Position numbers and translations under genes: made by a program. Below the pieces are notes generated by a model. The model searched no databases. It was not told the origin of the DNA and saw only the letters and a program-made list of their open reading frames with translations. Positions 1 to 6,631 of a stretch of DNA of 8,839 nucleotides are shown piece after piece. Origin of the DNA: Peptostreptococcaceae bacterium (lineage in GTDB: Bacteria > Bacillota_A > Clostridia > Peptostreptococcales > Acidaminobacteraceae). The stretch is taken from positions 1 to 8,839 of the forward strand of contig JABXKX010000322.1 of NCBI GenBank assembly GCA_013619035.1, in the 5' to 3' direction. Position 1 is the first letter of the stretch; every line of letters begins with the position of its first letter.

Positions 1-1025
1 ACTATGAAGAAGGTATGACTGTAGAAATACTAGATGAATACTTTGATAACTTAAAGAAACATATCGTCCCATTGGTAAAAGCAATTACAGAAACTGAGTT
101 ACCGTACAACACATCATTTTTAACGGAGTCATTCCCTGTAGATAAACAAAAAGAGTTCTGTATTAAGTTAATGGGCGATTTGGGATTTGATTATGATGCT
201 GGTGAAGTTAAAGAAAGTGTTCATCCATTTACAAATGGAATGAATATCAATGATGTAAGATTAACAGTAAGATATTTTGAAAATCTTATGACATCGTCAC
301 TGTTCTCAGCAGCTCATGAAGGTGGCCATGCGATTTATGAACAGAAGATAGATGAAAAGTTAGAGTTTACCGGATTAGATACTGGTGTATCATCAGGTAT
401 TCATGAGTCTCAATCAAGAATGTATGAGAATATTATCTGTAGATCTAAAGCCTTCTGGACACATTATTATCCGACTTTAGTATCTTACTTCCCTGAAGAA
501 CTAAAAGATGTCACTGTAGATGATTTCTACGCTGGTATTAATAGGGTAGAAAACTCTTTTATCAGAGTGGAAGCAGATGAGTTAACTTACTCTCTACATA
601 TTATTATCAGATATGAAATTGAGAAAGCAATCATGACAGATGAAGTAACAGTAGATGAATTACCAAGTTTATGGAATGCCAAGTACAAAGAGTATTTAGG
701 ATTAGATGTACCTAATGATGAATTGGGTATACTTCAAGATGTTCATTGGTCATTTGGTTTATTTGGATATTTCCCAACTTATTCAATAGGAAGTGCATAT
801 GGTTCTCAGTTTGCTCACTACTTAAAAGAAGCAGTTGATTTCGATGGAGATCTTGAAAAAGGGAACTATAAAAATGTTAATGAATGGTTGCATAAACATA
901 TTCATCAATACGGATCACTCAAAACTCCTGAAGAAATTATAGTTGCTGCAACAGGAAAACGTTTCGACAGTAAATATTACGTAGAATATTTGACAAACAA
1001 GTACAAATCTTTATATAATCTATAG
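1..1025 (+). CDS. M32-family metallocarboxypeptidase (Taq carboxypeptidase type), 5'-truncated by window edge
   Basis: The frame is open from base 3 (Tyr-Glu-Glu-Gly-Met), so the ATG at 15 is internal and the gene begins outside the window. M32 enzymes are usually about 500 aa; about 340 are present here. The zinc site is intact: HEGGH is encoded at 315-329, and HESQSR at 402-419 supplies the glutamate ligand 30 residues after the first His, the spacing known for Pyrococcus carboxypeptidase. Other M32 signatures are HPFTNG with DVRLTVRY before the zinc motif, and DVHWSFGLFGYFPTYSIG near the C-terminus. By family knowledge it is a cytosolic zinc exopeptidase that removes C-terminal residues from peptides and probably recycles amino acids. 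The stop is TAG (1023-1025), with no U-tract terminator behind it, so transcripts may run into the downstream phosphofructokinase gene. There is no sign of decay. The family call is firm; the substrate is unknown. Confidence 0.95.
   Translation, partial: YEEGMTVEILDEYFDNLKKHIVPLVKAITETELPYNTSFLTESFPVDKQKEFCIKLMGDLGFDYDAGEVKESVHPFTNGMNINDVRLTVRYFENLMTSSLFSAAHEGGHAIYEQKIDEKLEFTGLDTGVSSGIHESQSRMYENIICRSKAFWTHYYPTLVSYFPEELKDVTVDDFYAGINRVENSFIRVEADELTYSLHIIIRYEIEKAIMTDEVTVDELPSLWNAKYKEYLGLDVPNDELGILQDVHWSFGLFGYFPTYSIGSAYGSQFAHYLKEAVDFDGDLEKGNYKNVNEWLHKHIHQYGSLKTPEEIIVAATGKRFDSKYYVEYLTNKYKSLYNL
990..1019 (+). promoter_or_regulatory. Consensus sigma-A promoter inside the end of the carboxypeptidase gene
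   Basis: A perfect -35 TTGACA (990-995) and a perfect -10 TATAAT (1014-1019) are separated by 18 nt. The expected start of transcription is near 1026, just after the carboxypeptidase stop codon. This gives an ~80-nt leader before the phosphofructokinase ATG at 1108 and probably lets that gene be expressed independently of the upstream one. Confidence 0.8.
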
Positions 1026-1044
1026 TGGGTACAGAAAACACTAT

Positions 1045-1063
1045 AGGGACGACTTGCGTCCCT
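1045..1063 (+). promoter_or_regulatory. Leader hairpin upstream of the phosphofructokinase gene
   Basis: AGGGACG (1045-1051) pairs perfectly with CGTCCCT (1057-1063) around a 5-nt loop, giving a GC-rich 7-bp stem in an AT-rich gap. No T-run follows, so it is not a standard intrinsic terminator. It lies in the predicted 5' leader made from the promoter at 990-1019. It could be an mRNA-stabilising or processing element, or a weak terminator for the carboxypeptidase transcript; the sequence does not decide. Confidence 0.5.
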
Positions 1064-1096
1064 CTAACGTAAATCAAAAAATAAATTATATACATT

Positions 1097-1101
1097 GGAG
1101 G
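1097..1101 (+). promoter_or_regulatory. Ribosome binding site fixing the phosphofructokinase start
   Basis: GGAGG lies 6 nt before the ATG at 1108. It rules out the longer frame opening at TTG 1054, which falls inside the leader hairpin and would add 18 non-homologous residues. Confidence 0.85.
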
Positions 1102-1107
1102 ATTCTT

Positions 1108-2325
1108 ATGGAATTAAGAGGTAAAGTATTGGTCGCACAAGGTGGTGGACCAACTGCAGTAATTAACCAATCTATGGTAGGTGCTGTTTTAGAAAGTAGA
1201 AAATTCCCACAAGTAACAGCTGTTTATGGTGCTGTTAATGGTGTGGAAGGTATTATGAATGAAGAGTTTGTTGACTTAACTAGAGAAACAACTCACAACT
1301 TAGAGCAAGTTGCAATGACACCATCTTCAGGGTTATGTTCTACAAGAATTAAGCCAGACGAAGATTATTGCAGAAGATTATTTGATGTAATGAAAGTACA
1401 TGATATCAGATACTTCTTCTATATCGGTGGAAATGATTCAAGTGATACTGTAAGAATTGTAAATGACGAAGCTAAAAAAGCTAACTATGAGTTTAGAGCA
1501 ATTCATATTCCTAAGACAATTGATAACGATTTAGTAGAAAATGATCATACACCAGGTTTTGGTTCAGCTGCTAGATTTGTTGCTCAAGCATTTGCTGGTG
1601 TTAACTTAGACAACAGAGCATTAGCTGGTGTATACATTGGTGTTGTAATGGGTAGACATGCTGGTTTCTTAACTGCTGCTTCTATCTTAGGGAAGAAATA
1701 TCCAGATGATGGTCCACATCTAATCTACGTACCAGAAATAGCATTTGATATGGACAAATTCTTAGCTGATGTTAAAGCGACTTATGAGAAGTTTGGTCGT
1801 TGTATCGTTGCTGTATCTGAAGGTATTCAAGATGCTGAAGGAAATGCAGTAATTACTAAATTAATGGACACAGTTGAAAAAGACATGCATGGTAATGTTC
1901 AATTATCAGGTACTGGTGCATTAGGTGATTTACTGGTTAAAGAAGTTAAAGAGAAATTAAACATTGGCCGTGTAAGAAGTGATACTTTTGGATACTTACA
2001 AAGATCATTCTTAGGTTGTGTTTCTGATGTTGACCAAAGAGAAGCTAGAGAAGTTGGTGAAAAAGCTGCTCACTTTGCAATTTGGGATAATGTAGATGGT
2101 TCAATCGTAATTAAAAGAGTTGGTGACTATGCTGTAGATTACAAATTAGTACCACTTGAGATGATTGCTGCGAAGACTAAACATATGTCAATGGACTTCA
2201 TCAATGAAGAACAAAATGGTGTAACACAAGAGTTTATAAACTACGTAAGACCTTTAGTAGGATCTAACTTACCTGAGGCACATAGACTTAGAGCACCAAA
2301 AGTAGAAAAAATATTAAGAAAATAG
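1108..2325 (+). CDS. pfp: Pyrophosphate-type 6-phosphofructokinase
   Basis: This 405-aa PFK-family protein phosphorylates fructose 6-phosphate to fructose 1,6-bisphosphate in glycolysis, in the cytosol. The N-terminal phosphoryl-donor loop is QGGGPTAVIN (11-20). The donor-specificity positions read GGNDS (107-111) and PKTIDND (135-141). Asp110 and Lys136 replace the two glycines of ATP-dependent enzymes, which is the known signature of pyrophosphate use; Asp139 is the predicted catalytic base. MGRHAGF (181-187) and the effector or substrate-side block GYLQRS (295-300) are conserved. The residue matching the Mg-binding Asp103 of E. coli PfkA is Asn109, a variant I associate with one PFP clade. 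The PPi-linked reaction is reversible and not classically allosteric; Acholeplasma is known for PPi-dependent PFK activity. The gene has its own consensus promoter and a strong terminator, so it is probably monocistronic. Donor specificity is inferred from residues only. Confidence 0.93.
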   Translation: MELRGKVLVAQGGGPTAVINQSMVGAVLESRKFPQVTAVYGAVNGVEGIMNEEFVDLTRETTHNLEQVAMTPSSGLCSTRIKPDEDYCRRLFDVMKVHDIRYFFYIGGNDSSDTVRIVNDEAKKANYEFRAIHIPKTIDNDLVENDHTPGFGSAARFVAQAFAGVNLDNRALAGVYIGVVMGRHAGFLTAASILGKKYPDDGPHLIYVPEIAFDMDKFLADVKATYEKFGRCIVAVSEGIQDAEGNAVITKLMDTVEKDMHGNVQLSGTGALGDLLVKEVKEKLNIGRVRSDTFGYLQRSFLGCVSDVDQREAREVGEKAAHFAIWDNVDGSIVIKRVGDYAVDYKLVPLEMIAAKTKHMSMDFINEEQNGVTQEFINYVRPLVGSNLPEAHRLRAPKVEKILRK

Positions 2326-2330
2326 AATGA

Positions 2331-2357
2331 AAGGATGGCATAGCCATCCTTTTTTTT
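2331..2357 (+). terminator. Intrinsic terminator of the phosphofructokinase gene
   Basis: AAGGATGGC (2331-2339) pairs perfectly with GCCATCCTT (2343-2351) across a 3-nt loop, and a run of eight Ts (2350-2357) overlaps the end of the stem. It begins 6 nt after the stop codon. It is a classic Rho-independent terminator. Confidence 0.93.
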
Positions 2358-2372
2358 ACTTCAGTTTTAGGC

Positions 2373-2378
2373 TATAAT
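2373..2378 (+). promoter_or_regulatory. -10 element for the hydrolase-like gene
   Basis: TATAAT sits 29 nt before the ATG at 2408, with GGAG (2398-2401) as the ribosome binding site. The -35 region falls in the T-run of the preceding terminator and matches the consensus poorly (TTTTTT at 2350-2355 with a 17-nt spacer), so the promoter is likely weak or activator-dependent. Confidence 0.55.
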
Positions 2379-2407
2379 AATAGTAATGTTTAGAAATGGA
2401 GTAAGAT

Positions 2408-3289
2408 ATGAATAAAATGGATGAAACGTTATTTGAATTTGCAGAGGTACCATTAAAAGAATCACTGGGATGTTTTTTTGAAGATCATAAAATAAAAGTC
2501 TTTGAAAAAAACAATCACCATTTAGAATACTATGATGCTGGGGAGTCTGAGACACTGATCATGATACTTCCAAGTAGTAATGGTAACGCGATTACATTTT
2601 TTAGATACATTCAAACGCTCAGTGAACACTTTAGAGTAATCGTCCCTAATTATGAAACGGGCGTTGATTTAAAAATGCAGTGTGAGGGATTTTTAGAATT
2701 AGCACAGTCGATACCACATCAAAAACTAATTCTCTTTGGTTATTCATTTGGTGGTGTTATCGCTCAGTTAATGACAAGATTATCACCTCATGATATTGAT
2801 AGGGTAATACTTTTCGACAGTGAAACTAAAACAAAGCATATACATCCTTCTATGGTAAAGAAATTTGTAAAGAGTTATAAACGATTGAATAGAACGTTAA
2901 AATATTTTTCAGTGAAATGGATGCACAAAAGTTTAACGAAGAGAATTGCATTTGATGCAAAAATTGGTTTAGATGAAGATCAACATTTCTGGGAAGCTTT
3001 ATACACACAAGTTTTACTAGAAACATCAAGAGAACATATGAGACTTATTTATGATAATGTAAGAGAATTTTGGAGTGACTATGAATTATGTTCAGAAGAT
3101 TTCGATACATTTAAAGGAAAAATACTTATCTTAAATGTTGAAGGTTCAAAACAAAGAGTAGAAGTACAAGAACTCAGTCATCTGTTTAAACAAGCAGATA
3201 TTAAAAATTATGATAAAGGCTTTCGCATGTCTTTGGTGACATGTTACAATAGTGTGATATCAGATATTACGGATTTTTCGAATCTGTAA
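2408..3289 (+). CDS. Alpha/beta-hydrolase-fold protein, probably catalytically altered
   Basis: This 293-aa cytosolic protein has no signal peptide or membrane segment. The alpha/beta-hydrolase core is recognisable: strand LIMILP (50-55), strand VIVPNY (77-82), and the nucleophile elbow LILFGYSFGG (107-116) with Ser113 in G-x-S-x-G, followed by strand RVILFDS (132-138). A helical cap occupies about 145-225. Strand KILILNV (238-244) is where active enzymes place the acid residue shortly after; here the text is EGSKQR, without the usual Asp. At the position of the terminal GH motif the protein reads GFRM (271-274), so no catalytic His is visible, and the oxyanion stretch is SSNGN rather than HG. 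It may be a non-enzymatic relative, such as a binding or regulatory protein, or may use displaced residues. The ATG at 2408 is chosen because GGAG lies 6 nt upstream. It appears to have its own promoter. No substrate can be named. Confidence 0.8.
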   Translation: MNKMDETLFEFAEVPLKESLGCFFEDHKIKVFEKNNHHLEYYDAGESETLIMILPSSNGNAITFFRYIQTLSEHFRVIVPNYETGVDLKMQCEGFLELAQSIPHQKLILFGYSFGGVIAQLMTRLSPHDIDRVILFDSETKTKHIHPSMVKKFVKSYKRLNRTLKYFSVKWMHKSLTKRIAFDAKIGLDEDQHFWEALYTQVLLETSREHMRLIYDNVREFWSDYELCSEDFDTFKGKILILNVEGSKQRVEVQELSHLFKQADIKNYDKGFRMSLVTCYNSVISDITDFSNL

Positions 3290-3294
3290 TATCT
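3262..3294 (+). other. Long AT-rich inverted repeat spanning the hydrolase stop codon
   Basis: Bases 3262-3275 pair with 3281-3294 over 14 bp, with one G-U wobble and a 5-nt loop. The stop codon TAA (3287-3289) lies in the right arm. No T-run follows, so termination would be inefficient at best. It may protect the 3' end of the hydrolase mRNA or weakly separate it from the next unit, whose promoter begins about 13 bases downstream. Confidence 0.6.
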
Positions 3295-3306
3295 TGGTGA
3301 TATGTA

Positions 3307-3315
3307 TGATATAAT
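3307..3315 (+). promoter_or_regulatory. Extended -10 promoter of the small peptide / beta-sandwich / chemoreceptor unit
   Basis: TGATATAAT (3307-3315) is a TGn-extended -10 element. The -35 region is poor, as is common for extended -10 promoters. The expected start is near 3322, leaving a leader of about 14 nt that contains AAGGAG (3324-3329). No other convincing promoter lies before the chemoreceptor gene, so this one may serve all three genes. Confidence 0.6.
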
Positions 3316-3335
3316 TTATAAAAAAGGAGAATAAC

Positions 3336-3428
3336 ATGAATAAGAAAACTAAAAGGGCTGTAGCTCTAGTATTAGTAGTGGCAATGGCAGCATTACCAGT
3401 TATGTCGTTTTTAATATCATTTTTCTAA
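3336..3428 (+). CDS. 30-residue hydrophobic membrane peptide
   Basis: The frame ATG-TAA encodes 30 residues. A positively charged N-terminus, MNKKTKR, is followed by one continuous hydrophobic segment (about 8-30) rich in Ala, Val, Leu and Phe, with a single proline at 21. The peptide should span or insert in the membrane once with its N-terminus inside. AAGGAG lies 6 nt before the ATG and an extended -10 promoter lies just upstream, so translation is well supported although the frame is short. It ends 15 nt before the next gene and is probably co-transcribed with it. It could instead be a short signal-like leader, but no protein follows in frame. I do not assign a family or function; a regulatory or chaperone-like peptide, a toxin-like peptide, or a small membrane-complex subunit are all possible. 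Confidence 0.7.
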   Translation: MNKKTKRAVALVLVVAMAALPVMSFLISFF

Positions 3429-3431
3429 GAT

Positions 3432-3435
3432 GGAG
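3432..3435 (+). promoter_or_regulatory. Ribosome binding site selecting a TTG start
   Basis: GGAG lies 8 nt before TTG at 3444 but 17 nt before the next ATG (3453). The TTG start is therefore preferred, and it also supplies the two lysines that begin the signal anchor. Confidence 0.65.
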
Positions 3436-3443
3436 ACAAAATT

Positions 3444-4172
3444 TTGAAAAAGATGATTATTTTTTTAGTCTTCATAGCTTTTTGTTTTGGGGTATACTTT
3501 ATAAATAATGATGATGACGTATCATTACCGTCATTTCATTATGTGGATGAATTTGATTCTTTAGATCGTGATTTCTGGTACGTTGGTGAGTGGAAATCAC
3601 TTTATTCCGCTTATGATAAAGCCAAACTTAATAATAGCATATTGAAGCTAGAAATAGATGAAGTAGATAAAGGTCCCGTATTATTATCAAAACCGATTGA
3701 AATAATGAATGGTAATGTTTTGACCATTAAACGTCGTGTAAGAATGACTTATGCAAATAATCATTTTACAGGTGGTTTGGCTCTTATTGAGACTAAAGAT
3801 GAAGGGCTTATTCCTTCTGCACTTAATAATGAGAATACCAATTTAGGAAACGGCATTGTATTGATCGAATATGTCAATAGCTTTGAAGATGATTCAAAGA
3901 GACCTGGACGTAATGTTTTTAGGGTATTGCCGAGAAGTTGGGAATTTGATGATAACTATGAACTCGTTGAACCGATTTTTAATGAATGGTTTGAAGAGGA
4001 AATTATCTATGATACAACAGAAAAAACAATAACTTATAAGTTAAATGACAAAGTATACTCAGTTAAGAGTCAAGAAATGTTTGAAGAGAGAATACGCATT
4101 TATATGCATGGATATGGTTTTGAAACTGGTCATATTGTTGAAATTGACTGGATAGAAATATCAATTGATTAG
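3444..4172 (+). CDS. Membrane-anchored extracellular beta-sandwich (concanavalin A/laminin-G-like) protein
   Basis: This 242-aa protein starts at TTG. Residues 1-20 ([10 protein letters not shown], then hydrophobic) form a signal peptide or an uncleaved N-terminal anchor. A lipobox is not convincing, because the Cys at 14 is preceded by Phe. The rest is predicted extracellular and beta-rich, with features seen in concanavalin A-like jelly rolls: an opening [11 protein letters not shown] (35-45), a late strand pair [10 protein letters not shown] / [14 protein letters not shown] (181-190, 194-207), and a closing strand [10 protein letters not shown] (232-241). The GH16 catalytic E-x-D-x-x-E motif is absent, so binding of glycan or another polymer is more likely than hydrolysis. 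It lies 15 nt after the small peptide gene and 23 nt before the chemoreceptor start, with no terminator between, so the three are probably one operon. A partnership with the receptor is inference. The fold call rests on pattern only; an unrelated beta-sandwich is possible. Confidence 0.65.
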   Translation: MKKMIIFLVFIAFCFGVYFINNDDDVSLPSFHYVDEFDSLDRDFWYVGEWKSLYSAYDKAKLNNSILKLEIDEVDKGPVLLSKPIEIMNGNVLTIKRRVRMTYANNHFTGGLALIETKDEGLIPSALNNENTNLGNGIVLIEYVNSFEDDSKRPGRNVFRVLPRSWEFDDNYELVEPIFNEWFEEEIIYDTTEKTITYKLNDKVYSVKSQEMFEERIRIYMHGYGFETGHIVEIDWIEISID

Positions 4173-4185
4173 GGTATAAAAACAT

Positions 4186-4190
4186 GGAGG
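4186..4190 (+). promoter_or_regulatory. Ribosome binding site fixing the chemoreceptor start at 4196
   Basis: GGAGG lies 5 nt before ATG 4196. The upstream in-frame ATG at 4184 overlaps this Shine-Dalgarno sequence and has only a weak AGGG before it, so 4196 is the better start; it shortens the protein by four residues. Confidence 0.75.
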
Positions 4191-4195
4191 CGCTT

Positions 4196-6631
4196 ATGGT
4201 AAAAGATAATGAAAGGAAGTCACAAGAGGATTTTGTAGATATTGACGATTTTAAAGATGAACCAGAAAATCAACAAAAAGATCAAGAAACTACAGAGGAT
4301 TCAAGTGATCAGATATCAGAGGAACTTGAAAGTTCTGGAGATACGCTTGAAGAGAAAGAAATAGAATCTGAGTTTGATTCAGAAACTTTAGACCTCATTT
4401 CAGAAGATATCGAAGAAGATCGCTCATTAGAATTTGAAGAAGCACCAAGTGTAGGCATTCCTGATGAACTAAAAAGAGAATCCGATATGGAATCTAAAAT
4501 GTCGGGTAAAGAGAAACAGAAAAAAGATAAAAAGGTAAAAGAAAAAAAAGAGAAGATAAAAAAAATCAAAAAAGATAAGGTAGAAGAAATAAAAAAATAT
4601 CATTCTACGAAATTAAGACTTGGTATTCACGGTATTAAAGTCCAAGTTTTAGGGATGTTATTCATGGCGATTTTGATACCTATTGTTATAGTTGCGTTAA
4701 CGGTACTGTTTTCAGTAAGTGGTACCAATACAGAAGATATCAATGCCTCTTCAATGATATTTGTAAATCAATCGTCACAACTGATTGAAGAAAAAACAAC
4801 TGCGTTTATGCATGGATTGAATTCAACATTTGCAGAAATCAATGAAGCAGTTTTAAAAGATGGTGATAAAGCAACCGTCTATAGAAATATTCTTAGTAAG
4901 TTTAAAAATTCATCAGATTATATTTATGAAGCATATCTAGTAACTGATGATGGCGTAAAACATTCATCAGCTGGTGTAAGTGGTCCAATAAAAGAAGAAG
5001 TAACAAGTGAACAATGGTATATTGATGCTTGGGAAAAAACTCTCGATATTAGTGAACCAGTAGTTGAATACAATAGATCTGTTTATAGGGTAACAAAGAA
5101 AATAAAAATAGGTATTAAACCTGCATTATTTGTTGCTGAAATTAATGTAAATGACATACTTGCTTTTTCTGAAGATATTCAAGTACTTGAACATGGTTAC
5201 TCAATGGTAGCTTCTCGTAGTGGTCTCATATTGTATCATCCGACACCTGAATTAATTGGTACATATTTAACAGATGATATTTATGACCGTCTCGATGTAG
5301 ATAAAGAAAAAGTAAATCCAGCGGAGCGTGAAGAGCGTGAACGCGAAAATGGTTTGTTCTATAAATGGGATGCTGAAGGCGGTAAAGAAAGATATCTAAC
5401 CTATAAACAAAATGAAAATACAGGTTGGATTATTATGACAACCTTTGAAACATCAGAAATCACTGGAAAAATTGTACCATTATTTAAAATGATTGCGATG
5501 ACTGTTGGTGGATTGTTAGTTATATTTACGATATTGGGATATATTTTTGCAAATCGTATTACAAGACCTATTACACGATTAATTGAAAGAATGAAACAAG
5601 TTGAAAGTGGAGATCTTTCCGTTGAATTTAACACAAGTTCGAAATCAGAAGTAAAAGTATTAGGTGATAGTTTTAATGTTATGATTTTACAACTGCGTGG
5701 TATTATTACAAACTTAACTGAAGCATTTGAGACGATTGAAACATTTGTAAACACATTAACAATGACAGTTGAACAAACAACTTTAGCCTCGAATGAAATT
5801 TCAAAATCTATGATTTCTGTTGCTGAAGGTGCTGAGGCGCAAGCAATGAACTCGAATGAGTCTGTTGAAATGATAGATGATATGGATTCAAAGATATTAG
5901 CAGTTAATAATTCTGCTATTGAGATCAAAGAGTCATCAGGTGATGCAATACAGATGAATGCTAATGGATTAGAACTTGTTAGTAGTCTAAAAACAATATC
6001 TGAGCAGAATCTTGAGAAAACAAGATTAGTCAGTGATGATATGAATTCTCTAAGTGAAAGAGTTTCTAAGATTAATGATATCATCAAGTTAATCAATGAT
6101 ATCTCTAGACAGACCAATTTATTGGCTTTGAATGCTTCTATTGAAGCGGCAAGAGCGGGTGAACACGGTAGAGGTTTTGCAGTAGTTGCTGATGAAGTTG
6201 GTAAATTGGCAGAAGAAACCAGTCAAGCGGTACACGGTATAGATGATTTATTAAAAGCAATTTTAGCAGATGTTAAAACAGCATCAGAATCAATTGAGAC
6301 CATGGAAGAAATAGCAACCAAACAAAGTGAACAAGTTGAAGCATCAACAACAATCTTTGAGGATGTTTCTAAGTGGATTGATGAGATCGTTTTAAAAGTG
6401 GGTAATATTGAAACCGATCTACATGCTGCTGTTGCGAGTAAAGATGTAGTGGCTAACTCAATTAACGTTATATCAGAAGTTGCACAAGACTCTTCAGCAG
6501 TTAGTGAAGAAGTATCTGCTGCAACAGAAGAACAGTTGGCATCACTTGAGCAATTGGATACCAATACAAGAGAATTAAACGAAATGGTTCAGAGAATGAC
6601 TCAGGATATTTCAAATCAATTTAAACTTTAA
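4196..6631 (+). CDS. Methyl-accepting chemotaxis protein with dCache sensor and acidic/basic N-terminal extension
   Basis: This 811-aa transmembrane receptor would signal to a CheA/CheW array. In order: an unusual cytoplasmic extension, acidic at 1-100 (40 Asp/Glu by my count) and lysine-rich at 101-134 (18 Lys); TM1 about 151-174; an extracellular double-Cache domain about 176-427 with the Cache motif QWYIDAW (273-279) and the second-lobe motif [13 protein letters not shown] (343-355); TM2 about 427-451; HAMP about 454-506 starting RITRPITRL; then the signalling coiled coil. The hairpin tip (638-668) is highly conserved: [19 protein letters not shown] then [22 protein letters not shown] (767-776) fits the methylation consensus at Glu771/772. 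The arms on either side of the tip are about 146 and 155 residues, closest to the long 40-44-heptad classes. There is no C-terminal NWxxF-type CheR tether. The Arg of the known amino-acid-binding dCache motif is Glu272, so the ligand is probably not a standard amino acid. No che or flagellar genes are in view. Confidence 0.95.
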   Translation: MVKDNERKSQEDFVDIDDFKDEPENQQKDQETTEDSSDQISEELESSGDTLEEKEIESEFDSETLDLISEDIEEDRSLEFEEAPSVGIPDELKRESDMESKMSGKEKQKKDKKVKEKKEKIKKIKKDKVEEIKKYHSTKLRLGIHGIKVQVLGMLFMAILIPIVIVALTVLFSVSGTNTEDINASSMIFVNQSSQLIEEKTTAFMHGLNSTFAEINEAVLKDGDKATVYRNILSKFKNSSDYIYEAYLVTDDGVKHSSAGVSGPIKEEVTSEQWYIDAWEKTLDISEPVVEYNRSVYRVTKKIKIGIKPALFVAEINVNDILAFSEDIQVLEHGYSMVASRSGLILYHPTPELIGTYLTDDIYDRLDVDKEKVNPAEREERERENGLFYKWDAEGGKERYLTYKQNENTGWIIMTTFETSEITGKIVPLFKMIAMTVGGLLVIFTILGYIFANRITRPITRLIERMKQVESGDLSVEFNTSSKSEVKVLGDSFNVMILQLRGIITNLTEAFETIETFVNTLTMTVEQTTLASNEISKSMISVAEGAEAQAMNSNESVEMIDDMDSKILAVNNSAIEIKESSGDAIQMNANGLELVSSLKTISEQNLEKTRLVSDDMNSLSERVSKINDIIKLINDISRQTNLLALNASIEAARAGEHGRGFAVVADEVGKLAEETSQAVHGIDDLLKAILADVKTASESIETMEEIATKQSEQVEASTTIFEDVSKWIDEIVLKVGNIETDLHAAVASKDVVANSINVISEVAQDSSAVSEEVSAATEEQLASLEQLDTNTRELNEMVQRMTQDISNQFKL

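Noticed and set aside
1054..1107. Longer phosphofructokinase frame from TTG 1054
   Set aside because: The start lies in the leader hairpin and has no ribosome binding site; ATG 1108 has GGAGG at 6 nt and begins the conserved domain.
2367..2555. Minus-strand 62-codon frame over the start of the hydrolase-like gene
   Set aside because: It overlaps a supported promoter and gene start on the other strand, and its product resembles nothing recognisable.
3477..3494. Lipoprotein signal in the 242-aa protein
   Set aside because: The Cys at residue 14 is preceded by Phe, which does not fit the lipobox, so a simple signal anchor is preferred.
4144..4180. Possible promoter before the chemoreceptor gene (TTGACT ... 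TATAAA)
   Set aside because: The spacer is 25 nt, too long for sigma-A, and no better -35 lies at 16-18 nt.
4309..4569. Minus-strand frame encoding a Phe/Ser-rich hydrophobic product
   Set aside because: It is the mirror of the acidic and lysine-rich repeats of the receptor N-terminus; composition explains it.
5401..6117. 238-codon open frame on the minus strand inside the chemoreceptor gene
   Set aside because: It is antisense to strongly conserved HAMP and signalling sequence, its translation is low-complexity (Ile/Ser/Leu), and no promoter or ribosome site was seen. It is a shadow frame.
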